Assembly (NCBI GenBank): GCA_964368305.1
Contig: CAYJAB010000020.1
Span: 1-21,196, forward strand
Direction: 5' to 3'
Origin: CAYJAB01 sp964368305
GTDB lineage: Bacteria; Bacillota_I; Bacilli_A; Erysipelotrichales; Erysipelotrichaceae
DNA length: 21,196 nt
The position numbers were made by a program, and so were the translations under genes. Positions 6,682-13,708 of the stretch are shown in pieces (the first letter of the stretch is position 1; each line of letters begins with the position of its first letter). The notes under the pieces are model-generated. The model was not told the origin of the DNA and made no database searches. It saw only the letters and a program-made list of their open reading frames with translations.

Positions 6682-7941
6682 TTACTTTTCCTTTCCAAAC
6701 ATCGTATATAGTTTTCGTTGTACTCTTCTTTTAAAAGGGTCTATTTTTCGATAAGACTTGTATTTTAAAGGGGAAATGGGATAGTCGAATTCTCCTAAGT
6801 ATTCAATGAAATCTCCACCGAAGCTACGTTTAAAATCAAACATACCATAATATTGATCTTTAGGATCAAGTGACCCTGAAATACCTTCAAAGTTATAATA
6901 GTAAGCATCTGCTTTTTTACATTCCTCAATTGCTTTGCTATGAAGTGCAAAAGCAACTCTAAAGTTTGGAAGAATTTTAAACGTGTACATATTTACATTA
7001 AAAACATGTTTATTTAGTTGAATAATTAACTTAGCACCTAAAGGTGTTAATCCTTTATTTGGGAAACCTTCTTTTTCCATTTCATTTTTTTCTTTAATAA
7101 GACTTTCAATAGAGGCGTTAATTTCCTTTTGCTTAGATTCTTTAGCGGTTTCTGCTTGCTTTTGTAATTGATCGATTTCATTTACTAAATTTTGATAAGC
7201 AACAGATAGATTACTTTGTGCTACAAACACGCGTACATGTGGATAAAATGCATCATATAGGTCATTAAAATAGGTTAAAGGTTTTGGCTTGAATTTTAGT
7301 GAGCTTGCTAAAGCAAGTTCTCCTTGATATAAAACTTCTAAACCTTCTTTACCTGTTTCAACAACAGATAAATCACGCATTTGATTTTTCTTTGTATAGA
7401 TTGAAAATCTTTTAATGTTCTTTTGTATTTTTGAAAGATCCTCTTCTAGATTTAATTCATAAGTATAGCGTGAAAGCCAGTTTCCACTATATCCATAATT
7501 ATATCCTAGATGAATAAATCCATCTTTCTTTAACAAATCAGTCACGAATTCATGATTAAATCCATCCTCTTTTATTTTTCCATCTTTTGTATGTTCAATA
7601 CGAGGAATATTTGGATCGATCCTTAAAAAACAAGCATTTAAGCTCTTAGCATAGTTTACTAGGTTTTGATTGAAAAAAGAAAAAAGTGCTAAATTTGAGA
7701 AATCTAAATTATATCCGTAACTTACATAAGCGAAATTAGATGCTAAATAAGGAATAGATTTAATTTGAAGAAGTGCAGTTGCGATTAATTTGTCATTGTC
7801 TTTTACACCTACTAAATGATATTTAAATCCTTCTTTTTCTTTAAATGCTCCAAATAAGGAAGTTTTAGTATAATGATTGAGTTTTGAATTTAAACAAAAT
7901 GAATCAAACTCTTGTCTATTTAAATTTGTAATGAATTCCAT
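6682..7941 (-). CDS. FemABX-family peptidyltransferase, second of three paralogs
   Basis: A 419-residue FemABX-family enzyme that probably adds one residue of the interpeptide bridge to lipid II from an aminoacyl-tRNA. Signs of the family are LVGVKDNDKLIATALL (43-58), FLRIDPN (105-111), a strongly charged coiled-coil arm at about 251-292, YYNFEGISG (348-356), YYGMFDFKRSFGG (364-376) and YLGEFD (381-386). The canonical PRGP motif is replaced by SYGY (74-77). The start ATG at 7941 overlaps the stop of the upstream gene as TAATG, and AAAGGAAG is its SD, so translation is coupled. It resembles the third gene more than the first, for example in DGFNHEFVT (126-134) and the GYxYxYxGxW region. Its substrate is unknown. 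Confidence 0.87.
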   Translation of the reverse strand: MEFITNLNRQEFDSFCLNSKLNHYTKTSLFGAFKEKEGFKYHLVGVKDNDKLIATALLQIKSIPYLASNFAYVSYGYNLDFSNLALFSFFNQNLVNYAKSLNACFLRIDPNIPRIEHTKDGKIKEDGFNHEFVTDLLKKDGFIHLGYNYGYSGNWLSRYTYELNLEEDLSKIQKNIKRFSIYTKKNQMRDLSVVETGKEGLEVLYQGELALASSLKFKPKPLTYFNDLYDAFYPHVRVFVAQSNLSVAYQNLVNEIDQLQKQAETAKESKQKEINASIESLIKEKNEMEKEGFPNKGLTPLGAKLIIQLNKHVFNVNMYTFKILPNFRVAFALHSKAIEECKKADAYYYNFEGISGSLDPKDQYYGMFDFKRSFGGDFIEYLGEFDYPISPLKYKSYRKIDPFKRRVQRKLYTMFGKEK

Positions 7942-9173
7942 TATTTTCTTCCTTTCAATTTCTTAAGTATTTTTTTCATATAAGGCAGTCCTTTTGTGAA
8001 TATTGGATAAACAAATGGGTTAACTACGACATCAAACTCACCGATGTATTCTTCAATGTTTCCTTCAAAGTATCCTTTAAACTCAGATAATCCATCGTTA
8101 ATTGTGCCTTCAATTCCACCAAAGTTTGATTTAATGCATTTATGAGAATTACTCCATTTAATCGCTTCATTGTATGCATAATAAGGTGCGTTATAAAATT
8201 TATATCGTTCATTTAATCCAGCATATAAAAACTCAGCGATTTGATTGTTTTTGATACATAAAAGACAACTTAAATAAACAATATCTCCATCACTTTCAAT
8301 ATTATCGATTAATCGATTTTTTTCTTTTGTAAGACTTGAAATTTGCTCATTGAGTTTTGTAAGTCTTGATTGTGCAACAATATTTTTTTCTTGAATATCA
8401 TCTTCTATTTTCTTAATTGCTTTTATTGTGTTTTCGAGCATTTGTTTTTGATTGAGTTTTGTAATAATACAGAAAAAATCATCTGGATATGCCGTTAGTA
8501 ATCTTTCATAATAGTCCTTGTTTCTTAGTGAAACGTTTTTTCGATGTTCTGTATACCCCATAATGCTAGAAAAAAGTTCAAGCTTATCTACTTGAATATG
8601 TTCAATTTCTACACCTTTGTTGATTGCTTTATTAATTGCCTTTTTTACTTTGTTTGGAATTTGATTATTCCATTCAGGATTATAATACAATGCAGCTTGA
8701 AAACGAGGTTGTATGGTTGCATGCATATTTTTTGTAAGTCCTGCATATTTATAGTTTAAAGATTTTAATGTTTCAATTACATCTGTATGGTATGTGTGAT
8801 TAGTTTCATTTTTATCTTTAAATGAATAAGTCGTATATAAGATATTTGGATCAAATTTAATTGAAATTGCATTGTATTGTTTTGCGATCTTTTTTAGATT
8901 TGAAAAAAAGAAATCAATCAGTGCTTTATTTTTATAGTCTAAAATAGGACCTCTTGGTAGATAAAACAAAGAAAAATTAAATGGTAAAGGACGAATTAGT
9001 ACAAGTGAAACAGCACAAAGTGTGTTGTTTTCTTTTACGCCTACATATAAAGGTTTCCACTCCTTCTTTACCTTTGCCCAAGCCATTTCTTGAAATGGAT
9101 GAGATAAGGGATGATTGTGTAAAAATGCATCGTACTCTTCTTGTGGTACTTGTTTAATAAATTGGTATGTCAT
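7941..9173 (-). CDS. FemABX-family peptidyltransferase, first and most canonical of three
   Basis: A 410-residue FemABX-type enzyme and the first gene of the three-gene unit. It keeps the canonical YLPRGPILDY (71-80). Residues 241-292 form the long charged coiled-coil arm seen in FemA-type structures. FGGIEG (351-356), LSEFKGYFEG (362-371) and YIGEFD (376-381) complete the second GNAT-like half. The basic tail (KKILKKLKGRK) may touch the membrane or the tRNA. Being first and canonical, it probably adds the first bridge residue to lipid II (FemX/MurM-like role); that order is inference. The start ATG at 9173 has GGAGGG 7 nt upstream. Its stop shares one base with the next start. Confidence 0.9.
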   Translation of the reverse strand: MTYQFIKQVPQEEYDAFLHNHPLSHPFQEMAWAKVKKEWKPLYVGVKENNTLCAVSLVLIRPLPFNFSLFYLPRGPILDYKNKALIDFFFSNLKKIAKQYNAISIKFDPNILYTTYSFKDKNETNHTYHTDVIETLKSLNYKYAGLTKNMHATIQPRFQAALYYNPEWNNQIPNKVKKAINKAINKGVEIEHIQVDKLELFSSIMGYTEHRKNVSLRNKDYYERLLTAYPDDFFCIITKLNQKQMLENTIKAIKKIEDDIQEKNIVAQSRLTKLNEQISSLTKEKNRLIDNIESDGDIVYLSCLLCIKNNQIAEFLYAGLNERYKFYNAPYYAYNEAIKWSNSHKCIKSNFGGIEGTINDGLSEFKGYFEGNIEEYIGEFDVVVNPFVYPIFTKGLPYMKKILKKLKGRK

Positions 9174-9193
9174 AACATCCCTCCAATAGGGGT

Positions 9194-9202
9194 ATTATAG
9201 CA
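9194..9202 (-). promoter_or_regulatory. extended -10 promoter of fem operon
   Basis: Minus strand TGCTATAAT: consensus -10 with an upstream TG, 9 nt before the SD GGAGGG. The -35 position reads only TTTCTG, so the extended -10 probably compensates. Confidence 0.65.
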
Positions 9203-9222
9203 TATTTTTACAAGGACAGAAA

Positions 9223-9251
9223 TGGATTATCATGATATTTTGTGGTATGAT
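9223..9251 (+). promoter_or_regulatory. promoter of Smr-domain gene
   Basis: -35-like TGGATT (9223-9228), 17-nt spacer and extended -10 TGGTATGAT (9243-9251). It diverges from the fem promoter, with the two -10 boxes about 45 bp apart. Confidence 0.55.
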
Positions 9252-9272
9252 ATTTGATAAAGAGGGATAAAT

Positions 9273-9512
9273 ATGGCGACAGTAAAAAGGGTAGATATAC
9301 ATGGTTTAACCGTACTTGAGACAAAGGAGTTTCTAACACGGGAAATCGATACTTTAGAAAGATCAGTTATGGAACTGCAAATCATACATGGATATATTGC
9401 TGGACAAACACTTCAGCAGTATGTGAGAAAACAGTTTAATCATCCACGTATCCAAAGAAAGCTTGTTACAATGAATCAAGGAGAGACAATTTTTTTACTA
9501 AAAATCAATTAG
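9273..9512 (+). CDS. stand-alone Smr-domain protein
   Basis: A 79-residue protein made of little more than an Smr (small MutS-related) domain. DIHGLTV (8-14) is the DxH-G opening motif. IIHGYIAGQTLQQYV (37-51) corresponds to the second conserved block, normally HGxGxGxL. The usual glycine after HG is replaced here by Tyr. Smr domains of MutS2 and SmrB are nucleases, including ribosome-associated mRNA cutters. This protein has no MutS2 ATPase or KOW part. AGAGGG supports the start. It is monocistronic and divergent from the fem operon. Whether it keeps nuclease activity with the altered glycine motif is uncertain. Confidence 0.75.
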   Translation: MATVKRVDIHGLTVLETKEFLTREIDTLERSVMELQIIHGYIAGQTLQQYVRKQFNHPRIQRKLVTMNQGETIFLLKIN

Positions 9513-9513
9513 T

Positions 9514-9531
9514 AGACATTTGTCTTTTTTT
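9514..9531 (+). terminator. weak intrinsic terminator after Smr gene
   Basis: AGACATTTGTCT (9514-9525) gives a short 4-5 bp stem, running into a seven-T run. It is weak, but its place just after the stop codon fits. Confidence 0.5.
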
Positions 9532-9598
9532 CTTTATAAAAAACGGGATTGGTATCGTTTACATTATTAAGTTCATACTGTACATTATAAATATTCTT

Positions 9599-9606
9599 GT
9601 TATAAT
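9599..9606 (+). promoter_or_regulatory. extended -10 of ppdK
   Basis: TGTATAAT-like context: TG (9598-9599) one base before TATAAT (9601-9606). A second TATAAT follows directly at 9607-9612. No good -35 is visible. The SD AGGAGG is about 20 nt downstream. Confidence 0.5.
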
Positions 9607-9637
9607 TATAATGTTAAACTAAAAACAGGAGGAAACT

Positions 9638-12268
9638 ATGAGTCAAAAGTATGTTTATCAGTTTAGTGAAGGAAACGGATCTATGCGTGAAGTCCTTGGG
9701 GGCAAAGGCGCGAATTTAGCAGAGATGACAAATATGGGTTTACCTGTACCACAAGGATTTGTGATTAGTACAGAAGCATGTAATCTTTACTTTGAAGAAG
9801 GACAAAAAGTTTCAAAAGCTTTAATCGAAGAAGTGAAAGAGCACGTTGCAAAACTTGAAGCAGTTACAGGGAAAAAATTTGGTGATGCTTCAAATCCATT
9901 ATTAGTATCAGTACGTAGTGGTTCTCGTGCAAGTATGCCGGGGATGATGGATACAATTTTAAATTTAGGGATTAATGATGAAGTTGTTGAAACATTAGCT
10001 AGAAAAAGCGGAAATGAACGTTTTGCATATGATTCATATCGTCGTTTTATTCAAATGTTTGCGGATGTTGTAATGGAACTTCCAAAAAGTCGTTTTGAAG
10101 TAATTATTGACGAATTAAAAGAGAAAAAAGGTGTTGAATTAGACACTGATTTAGATGCAAGTGATTTAAAAGAAATGGTAGTTCAATTTAAAGCTTTCTA
10201 TCGTGAAAACTTAAATGAAGACTTCCCAACTGAACCATTTGCACAATTGGAAAAAGCTGTAGAAGCTGTATTTAGATCATGGAACAATGAAAGAGCAATT
10301 TTCTATCGTAAAATGAACGATATTCCAAGCACTTGGGGAACTGCAGTAAATGTTCAAGAAATGGTATTTGGTAATATGGGAGATGATTGTGGAACAGGTG
10401 TTGCGTTCACAAGAAATCCAGCTACAGGAGAAAGAGCTTTATTTGGAGAGTTCTTAATGAATGCACAAGGTGAAGACGTTGTTGCTGGAATTAGAACACC
10501 TCAAACAATTGATAAATTAAAAGAAGTAATGCCTGCTGCATATGATCAATTCGTTGAGATTTGTGATCGTTTAGAAAAACATTACAAAGATATGCAAGAT
10601 ATGGAGTTTACAATTGAAAATGAAAAATTGTATATGCTTCAAACACGTAACGGAAAAAGAACAGCTTCTGCTGCTTTAAAAGTTGCTTGTGATATGGTTG
10701 ATGAAGGTTTAGTTACAAAAGAACAAGCGTTAATGATGGTTGATCCTAAACAATTAGACGCTTTATTACATCCACAATTTGATAATACTGAATTGAAAAA
10801 TGCAAAAGTAATCGCAAGTGGTCTTCCTGCATCTCCAGGGGCTGCATGTGGTAAAGTTGTATTTGATGCTACTGAAGCATTAGAATATACACAAAAAGGA
10901 GAAAAAGTTATCTTAGTTCGTCTTGAAACTTCTCCTGAAGATATTGAAGGTATGCATGTATCTGAAGGTATCTTAACTGCACGTGGTGGGATGACATCTC
11001 ATGCTGCAGTAGTAGCGCGTGGTATGGGAACATGCTGTGTTGCTGGTGTAACTGAACTTAAAATTGATGAAGAAAATGGATACTTCATTGCAAATGGTTC
11101 TCAATTTAATCGTGGAGATTATATTTCATTAGATGGTACTTCAGGAAATGTATATGGTGTTCAAATCAAAACTGTTCCTGCTACAATTTCTGGTGAGTTT
11201 GAACGCTTCATGACTTGGGCAGACGAAGTACGTAACTTAGGTGTAATGATTAATGGTGATACTGCTGCGGATGCACACCAAGGTATCGTAGAGTTTGGTG
11301 CTCAAGGGATTGGTCTTGTTAGAACTGAACATATGTGGTTTGAAAAAACAAGAATTAAAGCAATTCGTGAGATGATTCTTGCGAAAACAGAAGCTGAAAG
11401 AGATGTTGCATTTGATAAAATGTTACCTCTTCACCAAGAAAACTTCGAAGAGATCTTTAAAGTTACTAAAGATTTACCAGTAACAATTCGTTACTTAGAT
11501 CCACCTCTTCATGAATTCTTACCAAAAACGCCTGAAACACAAGCGGAAATGGCTGCAGAATTAGGGGTAGATGTTCAAACAATCGTAGATACAGTTGTAT
11601 CTTTACATGAACAAAATCCTATGATGGGTCACCGTGGATGTCGTTTAGCAGTATCTTATCCAAGACTTGCTAAAATGCAAACAGAAGCAATTATTCAAGC
11701 TGCTATTAATGTTAAAAAAGAAACTGGACATGATGTTAAAGTTGAATTAATGGTACCACTTGTAAATATTAAAAAAGAATTCAATGTAATCTATGATTAT
11801 ATGGAAGAAACTGCACAACGTATCTTAAAAAATAGTGATGTTTCAGTTAACTATAAAATTGGTACTTGTATGGAAACACCTCGTTCTTGTTTAAAAGCAG
11901 GAGAAATTGCTGAAAAATCAACATTCTTCTCTTTCGGAACAAACGATTTAACACAATTAACTTACGGATTCTCTCGTGATGATGCTGGTAAATTCTTAAA
12001 TGATTACTATTCTCAACAAATGTTAGAATTCGATCCATTCCAAAAAATCGATATTGAAGGTGTTGGAGAATTAGTTAAAATTGGTGTTGAACGTGGAAGA
12101 TCAGTTCGTCCAGATTTAAAAATTGGTATTTGTGGAGAGCATTCAGCTGATCCAGCAACAATCCAATTCTTAGATGCAATCGGATTCAACTATATTTCTT
12201 GTTCACCATTCTTAGTTCCAATCGCTAGATTGGCTGCTGCGCAAGCTGCAATTAAAAATAGAAAATAG
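9638..12268 (+). CDS. ppdK: pyruvate, phosphate dikinase
   Basis: An 876-residue PPDK, full length for the bacterial enzyme. It interconverts pyruvate + ATP + Pi with phosphoenolpyruvate + AMP + PPi. Three domains are visible: the N-terminal ATP-grasp region (GGKGANLAEM, 21-30, then SVRSGSRASMPGMMDT), the central phosphohistidine domain, and the C-terminal TIM barrel. The swinging His is His455 in GGMTSHAAVVARGMG, the same number as in the well-studied Clostridium symbiosum enzyme. Thr453, two residues before it, is the usual site of control by a PPDK regulatory protein; no such gene is in the window. Cys832 in GICGEH is the catalytic acid. AGGAGG precedes the ATG. It is monocistronic with its own promoter and a strong terminator. 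In anaerobic Bacillota it often works in PPi-linked glycolysis in place of pyruvate kinase. Confidence 0.97.
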   Translation: MSQKYVYQFSEGNGSMREVLGGKGANLAEMTNMGLPVPQGFVISTEACNLYFEEGQKVSKALIEEVKEHVAKLEAVTGKKFGDASNPLLVSVRSGSRASMPGMMDTILNLGINDEVVETLARKSGNERFAYDSYRRFIQMFADVVMELPKSRFEVIIDELKEKKGVELDTDLDASDLKEMVVQFKAFYRENLNEDFPTEPFAQLEKAVEAVFRSWNNERAIFYRKMNDIPSTWGTAVNVQEMVFGNMGDDCGTGVAFTRNPATGERALFGEFLMNAQGEDVVAGIRTPQTIDKLKEVMPAAYDQFVEICDRLEKHYKDMQDMEFTIENEKLYMLQTRNGKRTASAALKVACDMVDEGLVTKEQALMMVDPKQLDALLHPQFDNTELKNAKVIASGLPASPGAACGKVVFDATEALEYTQKGEKVILVRLETSPEDIEGMHVSEGILTARGGMTSHAAVVARGMGTCCVAGVTELKIDEENGYFIANGSQFNRGDYISLDGTSGNVYGVQIKTVPATISGEFERFMTWADEVRNLGVMINGDTAADAHQGIVEFGAQGIGLVRTEHMWFEKTRIKAIREMILAKTEAERDVAFDKMLPLHQENFEEIFKVTKDLPVTIRYLDPPLHEFLPKTPETQAEMAAELGVDVQTIVDTVVSLHEQNPMMGHRGCRLAVSYPRLAKMQTEAIIQAAINVKKETGHDVKVELMVPLVNIKKEFNVIYDYMEETAQRILKNSDVSVNYKIGTCMETPRSCLKAGEIAEKSTFFSFGTNDLTQLTYGFSRDDAGKFLNDYYSQQMLEFDPFQKIDIEGVGELVKIGVERGRSVRPDLKIGICGEHSADPATIQFLDAIGFNYISCSPFLVPIARLAAAQAAIKNRK

Positions 12269-12274
12269 TCTTTT

Positions 12275-12306
12275 AGAACTCTTAAGAAATTAAGAGTTCT
12301 TTTTTT
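12275..12306 (+). terminator. intrinsic terminator after ppdK
   Basis: AGAACTCTTAA (12275-12285), GAAA loop, TTAAGAGTTCT (12290-12300), then six T. A perfect 11-bp stem. Confidence 0.93.
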
Positions 12307-12391
12307 ATGACTTCACAAATCTAAATTAGAATTTGAGGGTGCTATTGATAAGAGAATGCGTAAATTCTGCTTTAATGATTGGAAAAATAGG

Positions 12392-12420
12392 TTGTAATCA
12401 TAGTTGTTTTTGGGTATAAT
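12392..12420 (+). promoter_or_regulatory. promoter of pheS T-box leader
   Basis: -35 TTGTAA (12392-12397), 17-nt spacer, -10 TATAAT (12415-12420). The expected start near 12427 gives a leader of about 230 nt. Confidence 0.8.
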
Positions 12421-12426
12421 ATTGTA

Positions 12427-12640
12427 GAAAATGTTGATTAGGACTAGTATATTAGGACATTATTTATTAAGAGAGAAGTAACCGTGGCTGTAAGTTGCTT
12501 TATAGATAACTAATAGAATTCACCTATGAATGAGGTTAATCCCCTCCGTAGTACGTCGTTACCGTATTAAGAGTACTTTTATTTATAGAAGTAAATCAGG
12601 ATGGTATCGCGCTAGTTCGTTTCTGAACGGTGCTTTTTTT
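12427..12640 (+). ncRNA. T-box riboswitch (tRNA-Phe), pheST leader
   Basis: This leader senses uncharged tRNA-Phe. In stem I, AGTA followed by TATTAG pairs with CTAATA followed by GAA, the AGUA/GAA loop E signature. Directly after GAA comes the specifier TTC (12519-12521), a Phe codon. AGTAC/GTACT further on forms an intervening stem. The T-box is AGGATGGTATCGCG (12598-12611), a variant of AGGGTGGTACCGCG; its TGGT (12602-12605) would pair with the tRNA ACCA end. A terminator hairpin follows. Uncharged tRNA-Phe should favour the antiterminator and switch on pheST. The downstream genes confirm the specificity. Confidence 0.9.
12609..12640 (+). terminator. T-box terminator hairpin (pheST leader)
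   Basis: GCGC-TA-GTTC, loop GTTTCT, GAAC-G-GTGC, then seven T. The outer helix uses one G-U pair. The 5' arm overlaps the T-box motif, so terminator and antiterminator exclude each other. Confidence 0.8.
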
Positions 12641-12659
12641 ATTTTAGAAAGGAAATATT

Positions 12660-13694
12660 ATGAGTAAATTTGAAGAATTAAAGAAAAAAGGATTAGAATT
12701 GTTAGAAAAAGTAGAAAAAATGGAAGATTTGGAGAAAATCCGTATTGAATTTCTAGGAAAAAAAGGTGCAATTCAAGGGTTAATGTCAGAAATGAAAAAT
12801 GTTTCTGCAGAAGAAAGACCATTATTTGGAAAGTCAGTAAATGAGTTAAAAAATTTCTTTGAGACACTTGTTTCAGAGAAAATGGTTGAAATGACTGAAA
12901 AAGAAATTGAAAAAAGATTAGAAGATGAAAAAATTGATATTAGTTTACCAGGGGTAAAATCAACAAATAGAAATCTTCATCCATTAACATATGTCTTACA
13001 AGAGATGGAAGATTTATTTGTTTCACAAGGATATAGTGTTGTAGAAGGACCAGAAGTTGAACTGGATTTATATAACTTTGAACGTGCAAATATTCCGCAA
13101 GGACATCCTGCACGTGATATGCAAGATACATTTTTTGTGGATGTGGAAAGATTATTAAGAACACATACAACAGCAATCCAAACAAGAACACTTGAAAATG
13201 AAGCAAGTAACTTACCAATTAAAGTTATTTGTCCTGGAAAAACATACCGTAGAGATGATGATGATGCGACACACTCTCATCAATTTATGCAACTTGAAGG
13301 GTTAGTTGTTGCTGAAAATATTACATTAGGAGATTTAAAAGGAACACTTGAGTTAATCGCAAAAAGAATGTTTGGAGAAAAACGTACGATTCGTCTTCGT
13401 CCAAGTTATTTCCAATTTACAGAACCAAGTATGGAAGTAGATGTTTCATGTTTTAGTTGTGGGGGAAGTGGATGTAGTATTTGTAAAGGGAGTGGATGGA
13501 TTGAAGTTTTAGGTAGTGGAATGGTACATCCTAAGGTTTTAGAAATGGCTGGAATTGACAGTACAAAGTATAGTGGATTTGCATTTGGGATTGGGATGGA
13601 ACGTGTAGCGATGTTAAAGTATGGAATTGATGACATTAGAAACTTCTATATCAATGATATTCGTTTCTTAGATATGTTTAAAAGGTTTGAGTAA
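12660..13694 (+). CDS. pheS: phenylalanyl-tRNA synthetase alpha subunit
   Basis: A 344-residue catalytic subunit of the alpha2-beta2 PheRS, which charges tRNA-Phe. The N-terminal 85 residues form the charged coiled coil that binds tRNA. The class II core follows: motif 1 region HPLT...VEGPEVE (107-134), motif 2 YRRDDDDATHSHQFMQLEG (196-214) and motif 3 GFAFGIGMERVAML (306-319). CSCGG-type residues C264, C267, C272 and C275 form a Cys-x2-Cys-x4-Cys-x2-Cys cluster common in this subunit. The ATG has AAAGGAA upstream. It is the first gene after the T-box, with pheT 14 nt downstream. Confidence 0.97.
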   Translation: MSKFEELKKKGLELLEKVEKMEDLEKIRIEFLGKKGAIQGLMSEMKNVSAEERPLFGKSVNELKNFFETLVSEKMVEMTEKEIEKRLEDEKIDISLPGVKSTNRNLHPLTYVLQEMEDLFVSQGYSVVEGPEVELDLYNFERANIPQGHPARDMQDTFFVDVERLLRTHTTAIQTRTLENEASNLPIKVICPGKTYRRDDDDATHSHQFMQLEGLVVAENITLGDLKGTLELIAKRMFGEKRTIRLRPSYFQFTEPSMEVDVSCFSCGGSGCSICKGSGWIEVLGSGMVHPKVLEMAGIDSTKYSGFAFGIGMERVAMLKYGIDDIRNFYINDIRFLDMFKRFE

Positions 13695-13708
13695 TTGGAG
13701 GCAAGAAA

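Noticed and set aside
11847..12038. Minus-strand frame inside ppdK
   Set aside because: It is antisense to a conserved stretch of the PPDK barrel and has no start signals.
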